From Streptosporangium oxazolinicum (GTDB taxonomy: Bacteria; Actinomycetota; Actinomycetes; Streptosporangiales; Streptosporangiaceae): a stretch of 64,000 nt of DNA. The stretch spans positions 186,001 through 250,000 of the forward strand of contig NZ_BAABAQ010000011.1 in the NCBI RefSeq assembly GCF_039537505.1, read 5' to 3'. Positions 34,194 to 42,845 of the stretch are shown in pieces (within the stretch, counting starts at the first letter, position 1; each line of letters starts with the position of its first letter). A program made the translations under genes and the position numbers. The notes below the pieces were generated by a model. It saw nothing but the letters and a program-made list of their open reading frames with translations, was not told the origin of the DNA and ran no database searches.

Positions 34194-35552
34194 ATGGATC
34201 GTCGCATCTTCGGGCTTGAGAACGAGTACGGCGTCACCTGCACGTTCAGGGGGCAGCGGCGGCTGTCACCCGACGAGGTAGCGCGTTATCTATTCCGCCG
34301 TGTCGTCTCCTGGGGCCGATCGAGCAACGTCTTCCTCCGCAACGGGGCGCGCCTGTATCTCGACGTGGGAAGCCACCCCGAGTACGCCACCCCCGAGTGT
34401 GACAACGTCGTGGAGCTCGTCACCCACGACAAGGCGGGAGAGCGCATCCTGGAGGGCCTCCTCGTCGACGCCGAGAAACGCCTCCGCGAGGAGGGCATCG
34501 CCGGGGACATCTACCTGTTCAAGAACAACACCGACTCCGCGGGCAACTCCTACGGCTGTCACGAGAACTACCTGGTCGGCCGGCACGGCGAGTTCGGCCG
34601 CCTGGCCGACGTGCTGATCCCGTTCCTGGTCACCCGGCAGATCATCTGCGGGGCGGGCAAGGTGCTGCAGACCCCGCGTGGGGCGGTCTACTGCGTCTCC
34701 CAGCGGGCCGAGCACATCTGGGAGGGCGTCTCCAGCGCCACCACCCGGTCGCGCCCGATCATCAACACCCGGGACGAGCCGCACGCCGACGCCGAGCGGT
34801 TCCGCCGCCTGCACGTCATCGTCGGCGACTCCAACATGAGCGAGACGACCATGCTGCTCAAGGTCGGCGCGACCGACCTGGTGCTCCGCATGATCGAGGC
34901 GGGCACCGTGATGCGCGACCTGTCCCTGGAGAACCCGATCCGGGCCATCAGGGAGGTCTCCCACGACATGACCGGGCGGCGGCGGGTGCGGCTCGCCAAC
35001 GGCCGGGAGGCGTCCTCGCTGGAGATCCAGGAGGAATACCTCTCCAAGGCCCGCGACTTCGTCGACCGCCGTGGCGGCGACGAGATCAGCCACCGGGTGC
35101 TGGAGCTGTGGGAGCGCACGCTCAACGCGGTCGAGACCGGCAACCTCGACAAGGTCGCCCGCGAGATCGACTGGGTGACCAAATACCAGCTGATCGAGCG
35201 CTACCGCAAGAAGTACGACCTGCCGCTGTCGAGCCCCAGGGTCGCCCAGCTCGACCTCGCCTACCACGACGTGCACCGCCGCCGAGGCCTGTTCTACCTG
35301 CTGCAGAAGCGCGGCGCGGTGGAGCGGGTGGCCTCCGATCTGAAGATCTTCGAGGCCAAGTCGGTGCCGCCGCAGACCACCCGGGCCCGGCTGCGCGGTG
35401 AGTTCATCCGCAAGGCGCAGGAGAAGCGCCGTGACTTCACCGTCGACTGGGTGCACCTGAAGCTCAACGACCAGGCGCAGCGCACCGTGCTGTGCAAGGA
35501 CCCCTTCCGCAGCGTCGACGAGCGGGTGGACAAGCTCATCGCCGGAATGTGA
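34194..35552 (+). CDS. pafA: Pup-protein ligase PafA
   Basis: 452-residue ligase that uses ATP to join the C-terminal Glu of Pup to substrate lysines. It shares the carboxylate-amine-ligase fold with Dop in this window: FGLENEYGV (metal/ATP Glu), LYLDVGSHPEYATPE (catalytic Asp), NNTDSAGNSYGCHENY and RPIINTRDEPHAD. It lacks the Dop loop. The C-terminal domain ends DPFRSVDERVDKLIAGM. A hairpin follows the stop, and an FKBP lipoprotein gene begins 95 bases later. Confidence 0.98.
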   Translation: MDRRIFGLENEYGVTCTFRGQRRLSPDEVARYLFRRVVSWGRSSNVFLRNGARLYLDVGSHPEYATPECDNVVELVTHDKAGERILEGLLVDAEKRLREEGIAGDIYLFKNNTDSAGNSYGCHENYLVGRHGEFGRLADVLIPFLVTRQIICGAGKVLQTPRGAVYCVSQRAEHIWEGVSSATTRSRPIINTRDEPHADAERFRRLHVIVGDSNMSETTMLLKVGATDLVLRMIEAGTVMRDLSLENPIRAIREVSHDMTGRRRVRLANGREASSLEIQEEYLSKARDFVDRRGGDEISHRVLELWERTLNAVETGNLDKVAREIDWVTKYQLIERYRKKYDLPLSSPRVAQLDLAYHDVHRRRGLFYLLQKRGAVERVASDLKIFEAKSVPPQTTRARLRGEFIRKAQEKRRDFTVDWVHLKLNDQAQRTVLCKDPFRSVDERVDKLIAGM

Positions 35553-35572
35553 CGGTCATACTTCGGCAAGCT

Positions 35573-35606
35573 CGTCCCGGCCTTACCTCCTCCGTACGCC
35601 GGGACG
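35573..35606 (+). terminator. hairpin after pafA
   Basis: 9-bp stem CGTCCCGGC / GCCGGGACG with a 16-base loop, between pafA and the FKBP gene; terminator or attenuator. Confidence 0.55.
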
Positions 35607-35647
35607 GGTAATGTGGCGCGAACCTGACGTCTGCTTGAGGGATACCT

Positions 35648-36607
35648 ATGCGCCGCCGCAGCATGGCCGTACTGGCCGCAGTGCCTCTGATGTTCGCCGC
35701 AGCATGCGGCTCCGGAGGGGGCGTGGCCACCGGCGCCTCCAGTCCCGCCAGCAGCAGTAGTAGTGGGGTCACCGAGCTCCAGGTGACCGGGCAGGCCGGA
35801 GCCAAGCCGACCGTCGCCTTCCCGTCGAAGGTCGTCGAGACCTCCTCCTTCAAGGTGCTCACCCCCGGCACCACCGGCGAGGCGGCCAAGGCCGGCACCA
35901 ACGTCGTCGCCAACTTCACCGTCTTCACCTGGGACGGCAAGGAGAACAAGCTCGCCGGTTCGACCTACGACGAGGGCGGGCCGCAGGTCATCACGCTCAA
36001 CGAGCAGGTCCCGGAGATCCTCCGCAAGGGCTTCGCCGAGACCAAGGGCGGCGGCAGGTTCATGTCGGTCGTCGCCAAGGACGCGCTGCCCGCCGAGCAG
36101 CAGGCGCAGGCCCCTCCGGGTCAGTCGCAGGTCTTCGTGGTCGACGTCGTGGGCGTCCCCCAGGAGAAGGCCGCCAAGGGCACCGCGGTCGACCCCGGCC
36201 TCAAGGGTGTCAAGGTGGAGAACCCGGCCGGCGACGCCGCGCCGAAGCTCACCACCAAGACCAAGGAGAAGGCTCCCAAGGAGCTCGTCGCCAAGACCGT
36301 GATCAAGGGCACCGGTCCCGAGGTCAAGAGCGGCCAGTCGATCCTGGTCCAGTACGCCGGGAAGATCTGGGGCTCGGACCTCGAGTTCGACAGCAGCTGG
36401 TCCCGGGGCGCGCAGCCGATCATGTTCCAGATCGGCGCCGGCAAGGTCATCAAGGGCTGGGACCAGGGTCTGGTCGGCGTCCCGGCCGGCAGCCGGGTGC
36501 TGCTGAGCATCCCGCCGGACCTCGGTTACGGCAAGGCGGGCTCCGGCGACAAGATCAAGGGCACCGACACCCTCGTCTTCCTGGTCGACGTGCTGGCCGC
36601 CTACTGA
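35648..36607 (+). CDS. lipoprotein FKBP-type peptidyl-prolyl isomerase, two domains
   Basis: 319-residue exported foldase. The signal peptide is MRRRSMAVLAAVPLMFAAAC with the lipobox Cys at residue 20, then a Ser/Gly-rich spacer. A degenerate FKBP-like domain covers about residues 85-175 (ANFTVFTW, STYDEGGPQVITL). A canonical FKBP domain covers about 235-319: VQYAGKIWGSDLEFDSSW, GKVIKGWDQGLVGVPAGSRVLLSIPPDLGYG. GAGGG precedes the ATG. FKBP genes near pafA are common in actinobacteria. Confidence 0.94.
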   Translation: MRRRSMAVLAAVPLMFAAACGSGGGVATGASSPASSSSSGVTELQVTGQAGAKPTVAFPSKVVETSSFKVLTPGTTGEAAKAGTNVVANFTVFTWDGKENKLAGSTYDEGGPQVITLNEQVPEILRKGFAETKGGGRFMSVVAKDALPAEQQAQAPPGQSQVFVVDVVGVPQEKAAKGTAVDPGLKGVKVENPAGDAAPKLTTKTKEKAPKELVAKTVIKGTGPEVKSGQSILVQYAGKIWGSDLEFDSSWSRGAQPIMFQIGAGKVIKGWDQGLVGVPAGSRVLLSIPPDLGYGKAGSGDKIKGTDTLVFLVDVLAAY

Positions 36608-36697
36608 GCCCGCCGGGTCGCCGACCCGACGTTGTCCCATCTTCGGCGAGGCTCCGGCGAGGTCCACCGGGCCGTCGCCGGGGCGAACCGCCCCATC

Positions 36698-36731
36698 CGG
36701 AGCCCGGCCGTGCGCGCACGGCCGGGCTCCG
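36698..36731 (+). terminator. terminator after FKBP gene
   Basis: Perfect 16-bp stem (CGGAGCCCGGCCGTGC and its complement) around GC, followed by CGCTTT. Confidence 0.85.
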
Positions 36732-36969
36732 CGCTTTCCCGGCCCGGGGCCCGGTCCGTCATCGCGCCGCCACCGGGCCGCTTCGCCCGTCTCGCCCGCC
36801 GGGTTTCGTGCTGTCCGGAACGCCTGCTGGATCTCGTACCGTCCGGGCCGCCCGCCAGTACCCCCGCCGGGCCCTCGTGCCGTCCGCGGCGCCCGGCCGC
36901 CTCGTCCGCCGGGGCTCGGCCCATCCGGAACGCTCGCGGGCGGGGGGCGTGGCCTCCGGGCACTCGGCC

Positions 36970-36975
36970 TACAAT
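36970..36975 (+). promoter_or_regulatory. -10 box of leaderless SufR-like regulator
   Basis: TACAAT stands seven bases before the GTG start, and no ribosome site lies between, predicting an mRNA that begins at the start codon. Confidence 0.55.
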
Positions 36976-36982
36976 CCGGGCT

Positions 36983-37624
36983 GTGAGCGGCGACGATCTC
37001 GACACGGTGGCGGTACTCCACGACCCGGTGCGCCGGGCCGTCTACGACTACGTGGCCTCCCAGCGCCACGACGTGGGGCGTAACGAGGCGGCCGAGGCGG
37101 TGGGGGTGCAGCGGACCCTGGCCGCCTTCCACCTCGACAGGCTCGTCGAGGCCGGCCTGCTGGAGGCGGGGTTCCGGCGGCTGACGGAGCGGACGGGGCC
37201 CGGCAGCGGCAGGCCGGCGAAGGTCTACCGCAGGGCGCCGGGGGAGTGGCAGGTCAATGTGCCCGCCAGGGACTACCGCACCCTCGCCCTGGTGCTGGCC
37301 GAGACCGTCGAGCTGCTCGGCGGGGACGAGCGGGCCGAGCAGGCCGCCCGGCGCGCGGGAGCCCGGTTCGCGGGGGAGGGCGAGGATCTCGCCGGGGTGC
37401 TGCGGCGGCGCGGATACGAGCCGTACGAGGAGGACGGCCGGGTGCGGCTGCGCAACTGCCCGTTCCACGTGCCGGCCGAGGAGCACCCGCTGCTGGTCTG
37501 CTCGGTGAACCTGGAGTTGTGCCGAGGGCTGCTCGACGGGCTCGGGCAGGACGCCTCGGCGGCCGTCCTGGACCCGCGCCCCGGGGAGTGCTGCGTCGCC
37601 TTTTCTAAAAATAATGAAGATTGA
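36983..37624 (+). CDS. winged-helix regulator with SufR-like Cys motif (COG2345 type)
   Basis: 213-residue DNA-binding protein. The N-terminal winged helix covers VLHDPVRRAVYDYVASQRHDVGRNEAAEAVGVQRTLAAFHLDRL (read in two parts, about residues 9-52). The C-terminal half has RNCPFHVP, LLVCSVNLELC and PGECCVAF; the Cys spacing resembles SufR-type regulators that hold an Fe-S cluster. It may therefore be a redox- or iron-responsive repressor, but the spacing is not identical and this is inference. It lies 26 bases before a DUF3291 gene, likely its co-transcribed partner. Confidence 0.85.
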   Translation: MSGDDLDTVAVLHDPVRRAVYDYVASQRHDVGRNEAAEAVGVQRTLAAFHLDRLVEAGLLEAGFRRLTERTGPGSGRPAKVYRRAPGEWQVNVPARDYRTLALVLAETVELLGGDERAEQAARRAGARFAGEGEDLAGVLRRRGYEPYEEDGRVRLRNCPFHVPAEEHPLLVCSVNLELCRGLLDGLGQDASAAVLDPRPGECCVAFSKNNED

Positions 37625-37650
37625 CATAGAAGGATCGGAGATGGTCTGCT

Positions 37651-38133
37651 GTGTCCATGCACCTGGCCCAGCTGAACATCGCCCACATGCGCGCGCCCAA
37701 GGACTCCCCGGAACTGGCCTCCTTCATGGCGGGCCTCGACCCCCTCAACCGGCTGGCCGAGGCCGACCCCGGCTTCGTGTGGCGGCTCAAAGGGGGTGAC
37801 GGCCCCGACGACACGGTCGAGCACGAGTACGGAGACCACCTGCTGATCAACTTCTCCGTGTGGAGGTCGCGCGACGCGCTGTGGGACTACGTCTACCGCA
37901 GCGGCCACCTGGCGTTCCTGCAGCGGCGCCGGGAGTGGTTCCTGCGCGTCGCGGAGCCGTACTCGGTGATGTGGTGGATCCCCGAGGGGCACGAGCCGAC
38001 GCTGGCCGAGGGGATGGAACGCCTGGAGCGGCTGAAGGCCGAAGGCCCCACGCCGGGGGCCTTCACCTTCAAGAACTTCTACGACAGCGGCGAGGCGGCG
38101 TGGTCCCCGGCGGCGGCCGAGGCCGGGAAGTAG
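37651..38133 (+). CDS. DUF3291-family protein with a repeat-derived tail
   Basis: 160 residues with the ferredoxin-like dimeric barrel features of DUF3291: HLAQLNIAHMRAP, FMAGLDPLNRLAEADPGFVWRL, INFSVWRSRDALWDYVYRSGH, and the closing GAFTFK. The fold ends near residue 142. The last 18 residues (FYDSGEAAWSPAAAEAGK) lie in a 74-bp tandem duplication shared with the convergent gene, so this tail was probably added secondarily. GTG is favoured by GGAG ten bases upstream; ATG two codons later is possible. Function unknown; related barrels act as small monooxygenases. Confidence 0.85.
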   Translation: MSMHLAQLNIAHMRAPKDSPELASFMAGLDPLNRLAEADPGFVWRLKGGDGPDDTVEHEYGDHLLINFSVWRSRDALWDYVYRSGHLAFLQRRREWFLRVAEPYSVMWWIPEGHEPTLAEGMERLERLKAEGPTPGAFTFKNFYDSGEAAWSPAAAEAGK

Positions 38134-38222
38134 GCCGGGTCCTCCAGGACTTCTACGACAGCAGTGAGGCCGCGTGGCGCCCGGCGGCGGCCGAGGCCAG
38201 GAAGTAGGCCAGGTCCTCGTCC
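38075..38222. repeat. 74-bp tandem duplication across two convergent gene ends
   Basis: Two copies of a 74-bp unit beginning acttctacgacag follow each other without gap (38075-38148 and 38149-38222), differing at about a dozen positions. Copy 1 encodes the C-terminal tail and stop of the DUF3291 gene on the plus strand. Copy 2 encodes the C-terminus of the DUF3866 gene on the minus strand. Each copy keeps both potential reading frames open to a stop. Confidence 0.9.
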
Positions 38223-39268
38223 AGACCCCGGCCCATCGTCGACAGCCGTACCGGAGACCCCCGCAGCGCCTCGTGCAGCCCGTCCACCGGCACCTCGACC
38301 AGCTCGTGCCGCGCGGCGAGGGGGCGCGACTGCTCGGCCACCCGCCTGCCGAAGTCGCCGGGCAGCACGGGCACGGCGACCTGGGCCGGGGCGAGCGCCA
38401 CCCGGCCGTAGGCGGTCAGCGAGTGGTGTGAGACCCCGATGTGGCGTTCGCGCAGGTCGCCCTCGCTGACCCGCAGCGCCGCGACCGGGCGGCCCCCCAG
38501 GACCGCGGCGGCGTTGACCGCCTCGCCGGCCGAGACGCCGGAGAAACCCCAGCGGGTGCCGCTGCCCAGGTTGCCCGGTCCCTGGGTGACGATCGCGACG
38601 TCGGCCTCCAGGACGTGCCTGGCCGCGAGCAGCCCGGTGTGCGGGGTCACCACCTCCACGTCGCCGCCGAAGGCCTGGCCCGCTGTGACGACCCCGCACA
38701 GCCAGCCGACCTCCCGCAGCCGCGCGCACGACATGGAGAACCAGGCGGGCAGCGCCCCCCCGTCGAGCATCACGTACGCGACCCTGAGGGGCTTCACGCG
38801 CTCCCGGCCCCCGGTCTCCGCGGTCCCACCGGGCCCCGGGGGCCTCGGGCCGTACAGGCCGCAGAGGATCGCGGGCAGGGCGGAGTGCAGGTCGGCGACG
38901 ATCACCGGCATGCCGTCCACGGAGTCGGCGTCGCGCAGGACCTCGTGGAAGGGCGAATCCTGCTCGTCCGCGCCGAGGACGGTGGCCTGCAACGGGGTGT
39001 AGCGTGCCTTCACCAGGTGTCCGGGGCCTTGAGGATCTTGTGGCAATCGGTCGGGAACAGCCACCACCATGGCGTAGCCTCCCGTACCGAGACCCATCGC
39101 GAGCGCGGTCGTGTTGAGCAGCACCACGTCACCGGGCTCGGGGCGGCCCACCAGGGCGGGGTAGGCGAGCGCGCGCGCCGCACCGTCCTCGGTGGTCACG
39201 TCGAGTTCCACCGCCCCCGGCCATTCGCGCCGGATCCGTACGACCTCGCCCCTGCGCCATCTGATCAC
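38153..39268 (-). CDS. DUF3866-family protein
   Basis: 371 residues, family usually found near pafB in actinobacteria. The N-terminal MIRWRRGEVVRIRREWPGAVELDV forms a small beta-rich module; central motifs are VLLNTTALAMGLGTGGYAMVV, VADLHSALPAI and VTQGPGNLGSGTRWGFSGVSAGEAVNAAAVLGG. The C-terminal YFLASAAAGRHAASLLS is written by the second copy of the 74-bp duplication. Function is unknown. The GTG start lies eight bases after TACCCT, a leaderless layout, and is divergent from pafB. Confidence 0.85.
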   Translation of the reverse strand: MIRWRRGEVVRIRREWPGAVELDVTTEDGAARALAYPALVGRPEPGDVVLLNTTALAMGLGTGGYAMVVAVPDRLPQDPQGPGHLVKARYTPLQATVLGADEQDSPFHEVLRDADSVDGMPVIVADLHSALPAILCGLYGPRPPGPGGTAETGGRERVKPLRVAYVMLDGGALPAWFSMSCARLREVGWLCGVVTAGQAFGGDVEVVTPHTGLLAARHVLEADVAIVTQGPGNLGSGTRWGFSGVSAGEAVNAAAVLGGRPVAALRVSEGDLRERHIGVSHHSLTAYGRVALAPAQVAVPVLPGDFGRRVAEQSRPLAARHELVEVPVDGLHEALRGSPVRLSTMGRGLDEDLAYFLASAAAGRHAASLLS

Positions 39269-39307
39269 GGGGGAAGGGTAGCGTCACTCGAACAGGGAGG
39301 AGGCCGG

Positions 39308-40264
39308 ATGTCGCGCCGGAAGACCGAGCGGCTGCTCAATCTCGTGATCTGCCTGCTGGCCACGCGGCGGCCGCTCAGTGCCGAGCACATCCGCCAGGCG
39401 GTGCCGGGCTACGACGCCGACAACGACGAGGCCTTCCAGCGGATGTTCGAGCGGGACAAGAACGAGCTGCGGGAGATCGGCATCCCGATCGAGGTCCACA
39501 AGGACCCGTGGGAGGAGGATCCCGGCTACCGGATCGTCCGCTCGGCGTACGAGCTGCCGGAGATCACCCTGGAGCCCGACGAGGCCGCCGTGGTGGGCCT
39601 GGCGGCCCAGGTGTGGCAGCGGGCCAGCCTCGCCGAGGCGGCCAGCGGGGCCCTGCTGAAGCTGCGCGCCGGGGGCGTGCAGACCGACGAGGCCCACGGG
39701 GTGCTCGGCGGGGCGCTGGAGCTGCGCGTCGACACCCAGGACCCGTCCTTCCCCGCGCTGTGGGAGGCCGTACGCGACCGGCGCGCGGTCCGCTTCGCCT
39801 ACCGGGGGGCGGCCAGCCAGAACGTGCTGACCCGCACCGTGGAGCCGTGGGGCGTCGTCAGCCGCCGGGGCCGCTGGTACATGGTCGGTCACGACCGCGA
39901 CCGGAACGCCCCCAGGGTCTTCCGGCTCAGCCGGATCAGCGGCACGGTCACCACCGTCGGCCGTCCCGGCGCCGTGGTGGTGCCCGAGGGCGTCGACATC
40001 AAGTCCATGGTCGTGTTCAGCGACGCCGCCGTCCACGAGCGCACCGCCCTCGTCCGGGTCAGGCGCGACACCTGCCAGGGGCTGCGCCAGGTGGCGAAGG
40101 CGGTGCGGCCCGCCGACGGCGACTGGGACGAGCTGGACGTCGACTTCACCGACCCCGGCCGGCTGGCCGGGTGGATCGTGGGTTTCGCCGCGGACGCCGA
40201 GGTGATCGGCCCGCCGGACGCCCGCGACGCGGTCATCTGCCGCCTGAAGGGAGCACTCACGTGA
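39308..40264 (+). CDS. pafB: WYL-domain DNA-damage regulator PafB
   Basis: 318 residues. The N-terminal winged helix (MSRRKTERLLNLVICLLATRR through FQRMFERDKNELREIGIPIEV) is followed by a WYL domain (VRFAYRG, VEPWGVVSRRGRWYMVGHDRDR, FRLSRI) and a C-terminal WCX extension. With PafC it forms the ligand-responsive transcription activator of the LexA-independent DNA-damage response. A strong GGGAGGAGG precedes the ATG. The stop overlaps the pafC start (GTGA). Confidence 0.97.
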   Translation: MSRRKTERLLNLVICLLATRRPLSAEHIRQAVPGYDADNDEAFQRMFERDKNELREIGIPIEVHKDPWEEDPGYRIVRSAYELPEITLEPDEAAVVGLAAQVWQRASLAEAASGALLKLRAGGVQTDEAHGVLGGALELRVDTQDPSFPALWEAVRDRRAVRFAYRGAASQNVLTRTVEPWGVVSRRGRWYMVGHDRDRNAPRVFRLSRISGTVTTVGRPGAVVVPEGVDIKSMVVFSDAAVHERTALVRVRRDTCQGLRQVAKAVRPADGDWDELDVDFTDPGRLAGWIVGFAADAEVIGPPDARDAVICRLKGALT

Positions 40265-41217
40265 GCACGGCCGATCGCCTGCCCAGGCTGCTGGCACTGG
40301 TGCCCTACCTGATGTCGCACCCCGGGGCCCAGGTGCCCGAGGTCGCGAAAATCTTCGGGCTGAGCGAGAAGCAGCTCATCGACGACCTGCAGCTGGTCTG
40401 GATGTGCGGGCTGCCCGGCCACACCCCCGGCGACCTGATCGACGTGTCGTGGGACGGCGGGGAGATCGTCATCGACAACGCCGAGACGATCGCCCGCCCG
40501 CTGCGGCTGGGCGTGGACGAGGCCAGCGCCCTGCTGGTCGCGCTGCGCCTGCTCGCCGAGATGCCGGAGTTCGGGGAGCGCGACGCGCTGGCCCGGGTCA
40601 TCGCCAAGTTCGAGCAGGCCTCGGGCGAGGGCGCGGCGGCGGTCAGCAGCCAGGTCGCGGTGGAGGTCGACGCCGCCCCCGACGCGCTGCCCAGCGTGAA
40701 CGAGGCGCTGCGCGGCCGCAGGCGGCTGTCGCTGCGCTACTACGTGCCGGGACGCGACGAGATCACCCCGCGCGAGGTCGACCCGATGCGGCTGGTCGTC
40801 GTGGACGGCCGCCCCTACCTGTCGGGCTGGTGCTACCGGGCCGAGGCGGTCCGGCTGTTCCGGGTGGACCGGATGCTCTCCGTCGACGTGCTCGACGTGC
40901 CCGCCGACCCGCCCGCGGGCGCCGTGGCCGACGAGGTGACGCCCGGGGTGTTCCGGCCCTCGCCGACCGACGAGCTGGTGGAGCTGGAGCTGACCGCCGC
41001 GGGCCGCTGGGTCGCCGAGTACTACCCGTGCGAGCGGGTCGAGGAGCTCGGCGAGGGCCGCGTGCGGGTGGCCCTGCGGGCCAGGGACCAGGGCTGGCTG
41101 GTACGCCTGGCGCTGCGCCTCGGCGACACCGGCAGGGTGATCTCGCCCGCCTCGCTGGACGAGAGCGTCCGGGCCGCCGCCACCGCCGCGCTGAATCGTT
41201 ACGAGTCGGTTTCCTGA
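40261..41217 (+). CDS. pafC: WYL-domain regulator PafC
   Basis: 318 residues, the same length as PafB and homologous to it. The N-terminus PRLLALVPYLMSHPGAQVPEVAKIFG is the helix-turn-helix region; the WYL part reads RLSLRYYVPGRDEITPREVDPMRLVVVDGRPYLSGWCYRAEAVRLFRVDRM. It functions as a heterodimer with PafB. The GTGA overlap ensures equal translation. Confidence 0.97.
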   Translation: MSTADRLPRLLALVPYLMSHPGAQVPEVAKIFGLSEKQLIDDLQLVWMCGLPGHTPGDLIDVSWDGGEIVIDNAETIARPLRLGVDEASALLVALRLLAEMPEFGERDALARVIAKFEQASGEGAAAVSSQVAVEVDAAPDALPSVNEALRGRRRLSLRYYVPGRDEITPREVDPMRLVVVDGRPYLSGWCYRAEAVRLFRVDRMLSVDVLDVPADPPAGAVADEVTPGVFRPSPTDELVELELTAAGRWVAEYYPCERVEELGEGRVRVALRARDQGWLVRLALRLGDTGRVISPASLDESVRAAATAALNRYESVS

Positions 41218-41241
41218 CGTACGGAGCTGGAGCCCCCCGAC

Positions 41242-41496
41242 ATGAGCTGGATCATCGCCGCGGTCTCGCTGGTCCTCGCCGGGCTGGCCGTCCTGGCCCT
41301 CCTGACCGTGCGCGTGCTGCGTGCGGCCGCCGAGCTGGGCCGTGAGATCGACCGCACGGAGGGAAGACTCGAACCCGTTCGGGTTCTGTTCGGCGATCGT
41401 ACGGCGACTGTACGGGGCCAAAGGGATGAGTCTGTCTCCCGGGGAGCGTACGATCGGGGACAGAGACCGCACGTCGCCCGGCGTAAGGATGTGTAA
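41242..41496 (+). CDS. small single-helix membrane protein between pafC and tatA
   Basis: 84 residues with one N-terminal helix (WIIAAVSLVLAGLAVLALLTVRVLRA) and a polar, Arg-rich C-terminal tail. GGAG lies about 12 bases before the ATG. The stop overlaps the tatA start (TAATG), so it is translated within the pafBC-tatAC operon. No function is known; the context suggests an envelope or Tat-related role. Confidence 0.75.
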   Translation: MSWIIAAVSLVLAGLAVLALLTVRVLRAAAELGREIDRTEGRLEPVRVLFGDRTATVRGQRDESVSRGAYDRGQRPHVARRKDV

Positions 41497-41831
41497 TGCC
41501 CAATCTCGGACCCACTGAGCTGATCATCATCGGCCTGATCCTGGTGCTGCTCTTCGGTGCGAAGAAGCTGCCGGAAGCCGCCCGCGGGCTCGGCCGGTCG
41601 CTGCGCATCTTCAAGTCGGAGACCGCCAAGCTTCGCGACGAGGACGAGCCGCAGACCGCGACCGCCACGGTCGTCCAGGCGCAGCCCCAGCCCGCCGCCC
41701 CGGCCCCGCAGCCGATCCCGGCGCCGACCCAGGCTCCGGCCCCCGCGCCGAGTGCCGAGGAGGAGGCCCGCAGGCTGGAGGAGCAGGCCGCCCGGTTGCG
41801 CGCCCAGGCCGGAGCGCCCAAGTCGCAGTGA
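41496..41831 (+). CDS. tatA: twin-arginine translocase subunit TatA
   Basis: 111 residues: short membrane helix PTELIIIGLILVLLFGAKKLPEAARGLGRSLRIFKSE, including the conserved FG hinge and amphipathic helix, then a Pro/Gln/Ala-rich tail and an acidic coiled end (EEEARRLEEQAARLRAQ). It forms the size-fitting pore of the Tat system with TatC encoded 58 bases downstream. The solute-binding lipoprotein at the end of this window carries a Tat-type signal and may be a client. Confidence 0.97.
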   Translation: MPNLGPTELIIIGLILVLLFGAKKLPEAARGLGRSLRIFKSETAKLRDEDEPQTATATVVQAQPQPAAPAPQPIPAPTQAPAPAPSAEEEARRLEEQAARLRAQAGAPKSQ

Positions 41832-41889
41832 TCGGCGGTAGCCTGAAGATCTACCCCGATCATCCGACTCGTCACCCCAGGATTCGCGA

Positions 41890-42828
41890 ATGGCGCTGCT
41901 GAAGTGGCCCAAACCGGGCCGGAACGGGGCGGCATCGCCGCCCGCCGACTCGGCCGACGGCCGGATGCCGCTCATGGAGCACCTGCGCGAGCTGCGCAAT
42001 CGGCTCGTCATCGCCCTGCTCGGTCTGATCGCCGGCACCATCGTTGGCTTCATCTTCTTCGCCCCGATCTGGGAGTTCGTGTCGGCGCCCTACTGCGGGC
42101 TCCCGCAGGCGCAGGAGCTGCGCTCCGGGCAGTGCACGATGCTGATCCTCGGCGTCTTCGACTCCTTCTTCGTGAACCTCAAGGTCGCGGCGATGTTCGG
42201 CCTCGTGGCCTCCTCGCCGATCTGGCTGTGGCAGATCTGGGGCTTCGTCACCCCGGGCCTGTACCGCAACGAGAAGCGCTACTCGATCCTGTTCATCATG
42301 CTGGCCGTCCCGCTGTTCGTCGCGGGCGCGGCGCTGGCCTACTTCGTGATGGACACGGGCCTGTCGATCCTGCTGGGCTTCGCCCCGCCGGGGACGGTGG
42401 TCGGCCTCACGATCGACGAGTACCTCAGCTACGCGCTGATCATGATCATCGTGTTCGGCATCTCCTTCGAGCTGCCGCTGCTCATGGTGTTCCTGAACAT
42501 CATCGGGGTGCTGCCGCACGCGCTGGTGGCCAAGCACCGCCGCATGGTCATCTTCGTCATGTTCGTCTTCGGCGCGGTCGCCACCCCCGGCGGCGACCCG
42601 TTCACGATGATCGCGCTCGCCCTGCCGATGGTGGTGCTCTTCGCCCTGGCCGAGGCGTTCATGTACCTCAGGGAGAGAAGGCTTCCCAAGGGCGACGACT
42701 TCTCCCACCTGTCCGACGACGAGGCCTCCTCGCTCGACGACGACGCCTCGCCCCTGGGCGACGTGACCCCCGTCGGCGACGCGGCTCCTATCGATTCGAG
42801 AACGACCGACACCGATCCCAGCAGATAG
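41890..42828 (+). CDS. tatC: twin-arginine translocase subunit TatC
   Basis: 312-residue six-helix receptor for twin-arginine signals. The N-terminal motif MPLMEHLRELRNRLVIALLGL is diagnostic, as is the GFVTPGLYRNEKRY loop and the Glu in ISFELPLLMVF. The C-terminal 50 residues are acidic and Ser/Asp-rich (DDEASSLDDDASPLGDV), longer than in E. coli. An ATG with a moderate site follows tatA. Confidence 0.97.
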   Translation: MALLKWPKPGRNGAASPPADSADGRMPLMEHLRELRNRLVIALLGLIAGTIVGFIFFAPIWEFVSAPYCGLPQAQELRSGQCTMLILGVFDSFFVNLKVAAMFGLVASSPIWLWQIWGFVTPGLYRNEKRYSILFIMLAVPLFVAGAALAYFVMDTGLSILLGFAPPGTVVGLTIDEYLSYALIMIIVFGISFELPLLMVFLNIIGVLPHALVAKHRRMVIFVMFVFGAVATPGGDPFTMIALALPMVVLFALAEAFMYLRERRLPKGDDFSHLSDDEASSLDDDASPLGDVTPVGDAAPIDSRTTDTDPSR

Positions 42829-42845
42829 GGGATAAGTTCCGGTCT

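Larger units (their letters stand above)
36608..36982 (+). other. 375-base gap with terminator and diverged repeats
   Basis: After the FKBP terminator, 36799-36945 holds three or four diverged units of about 32-38 bases, each with ctcgt-ccgtccg-cgcc-like cores. The last 20 bases carry the TACAAT box of the next gene. No gene is seen. Confidence 0.5.

Noticed and set aside
36632..36982. Longer N-terminus for the SufR-like regulator
   Set aside because: The extra 117 codons cross the FKBP terminator hairpin and diverged repeats; the winged helix begins right after the GTG at 36983.
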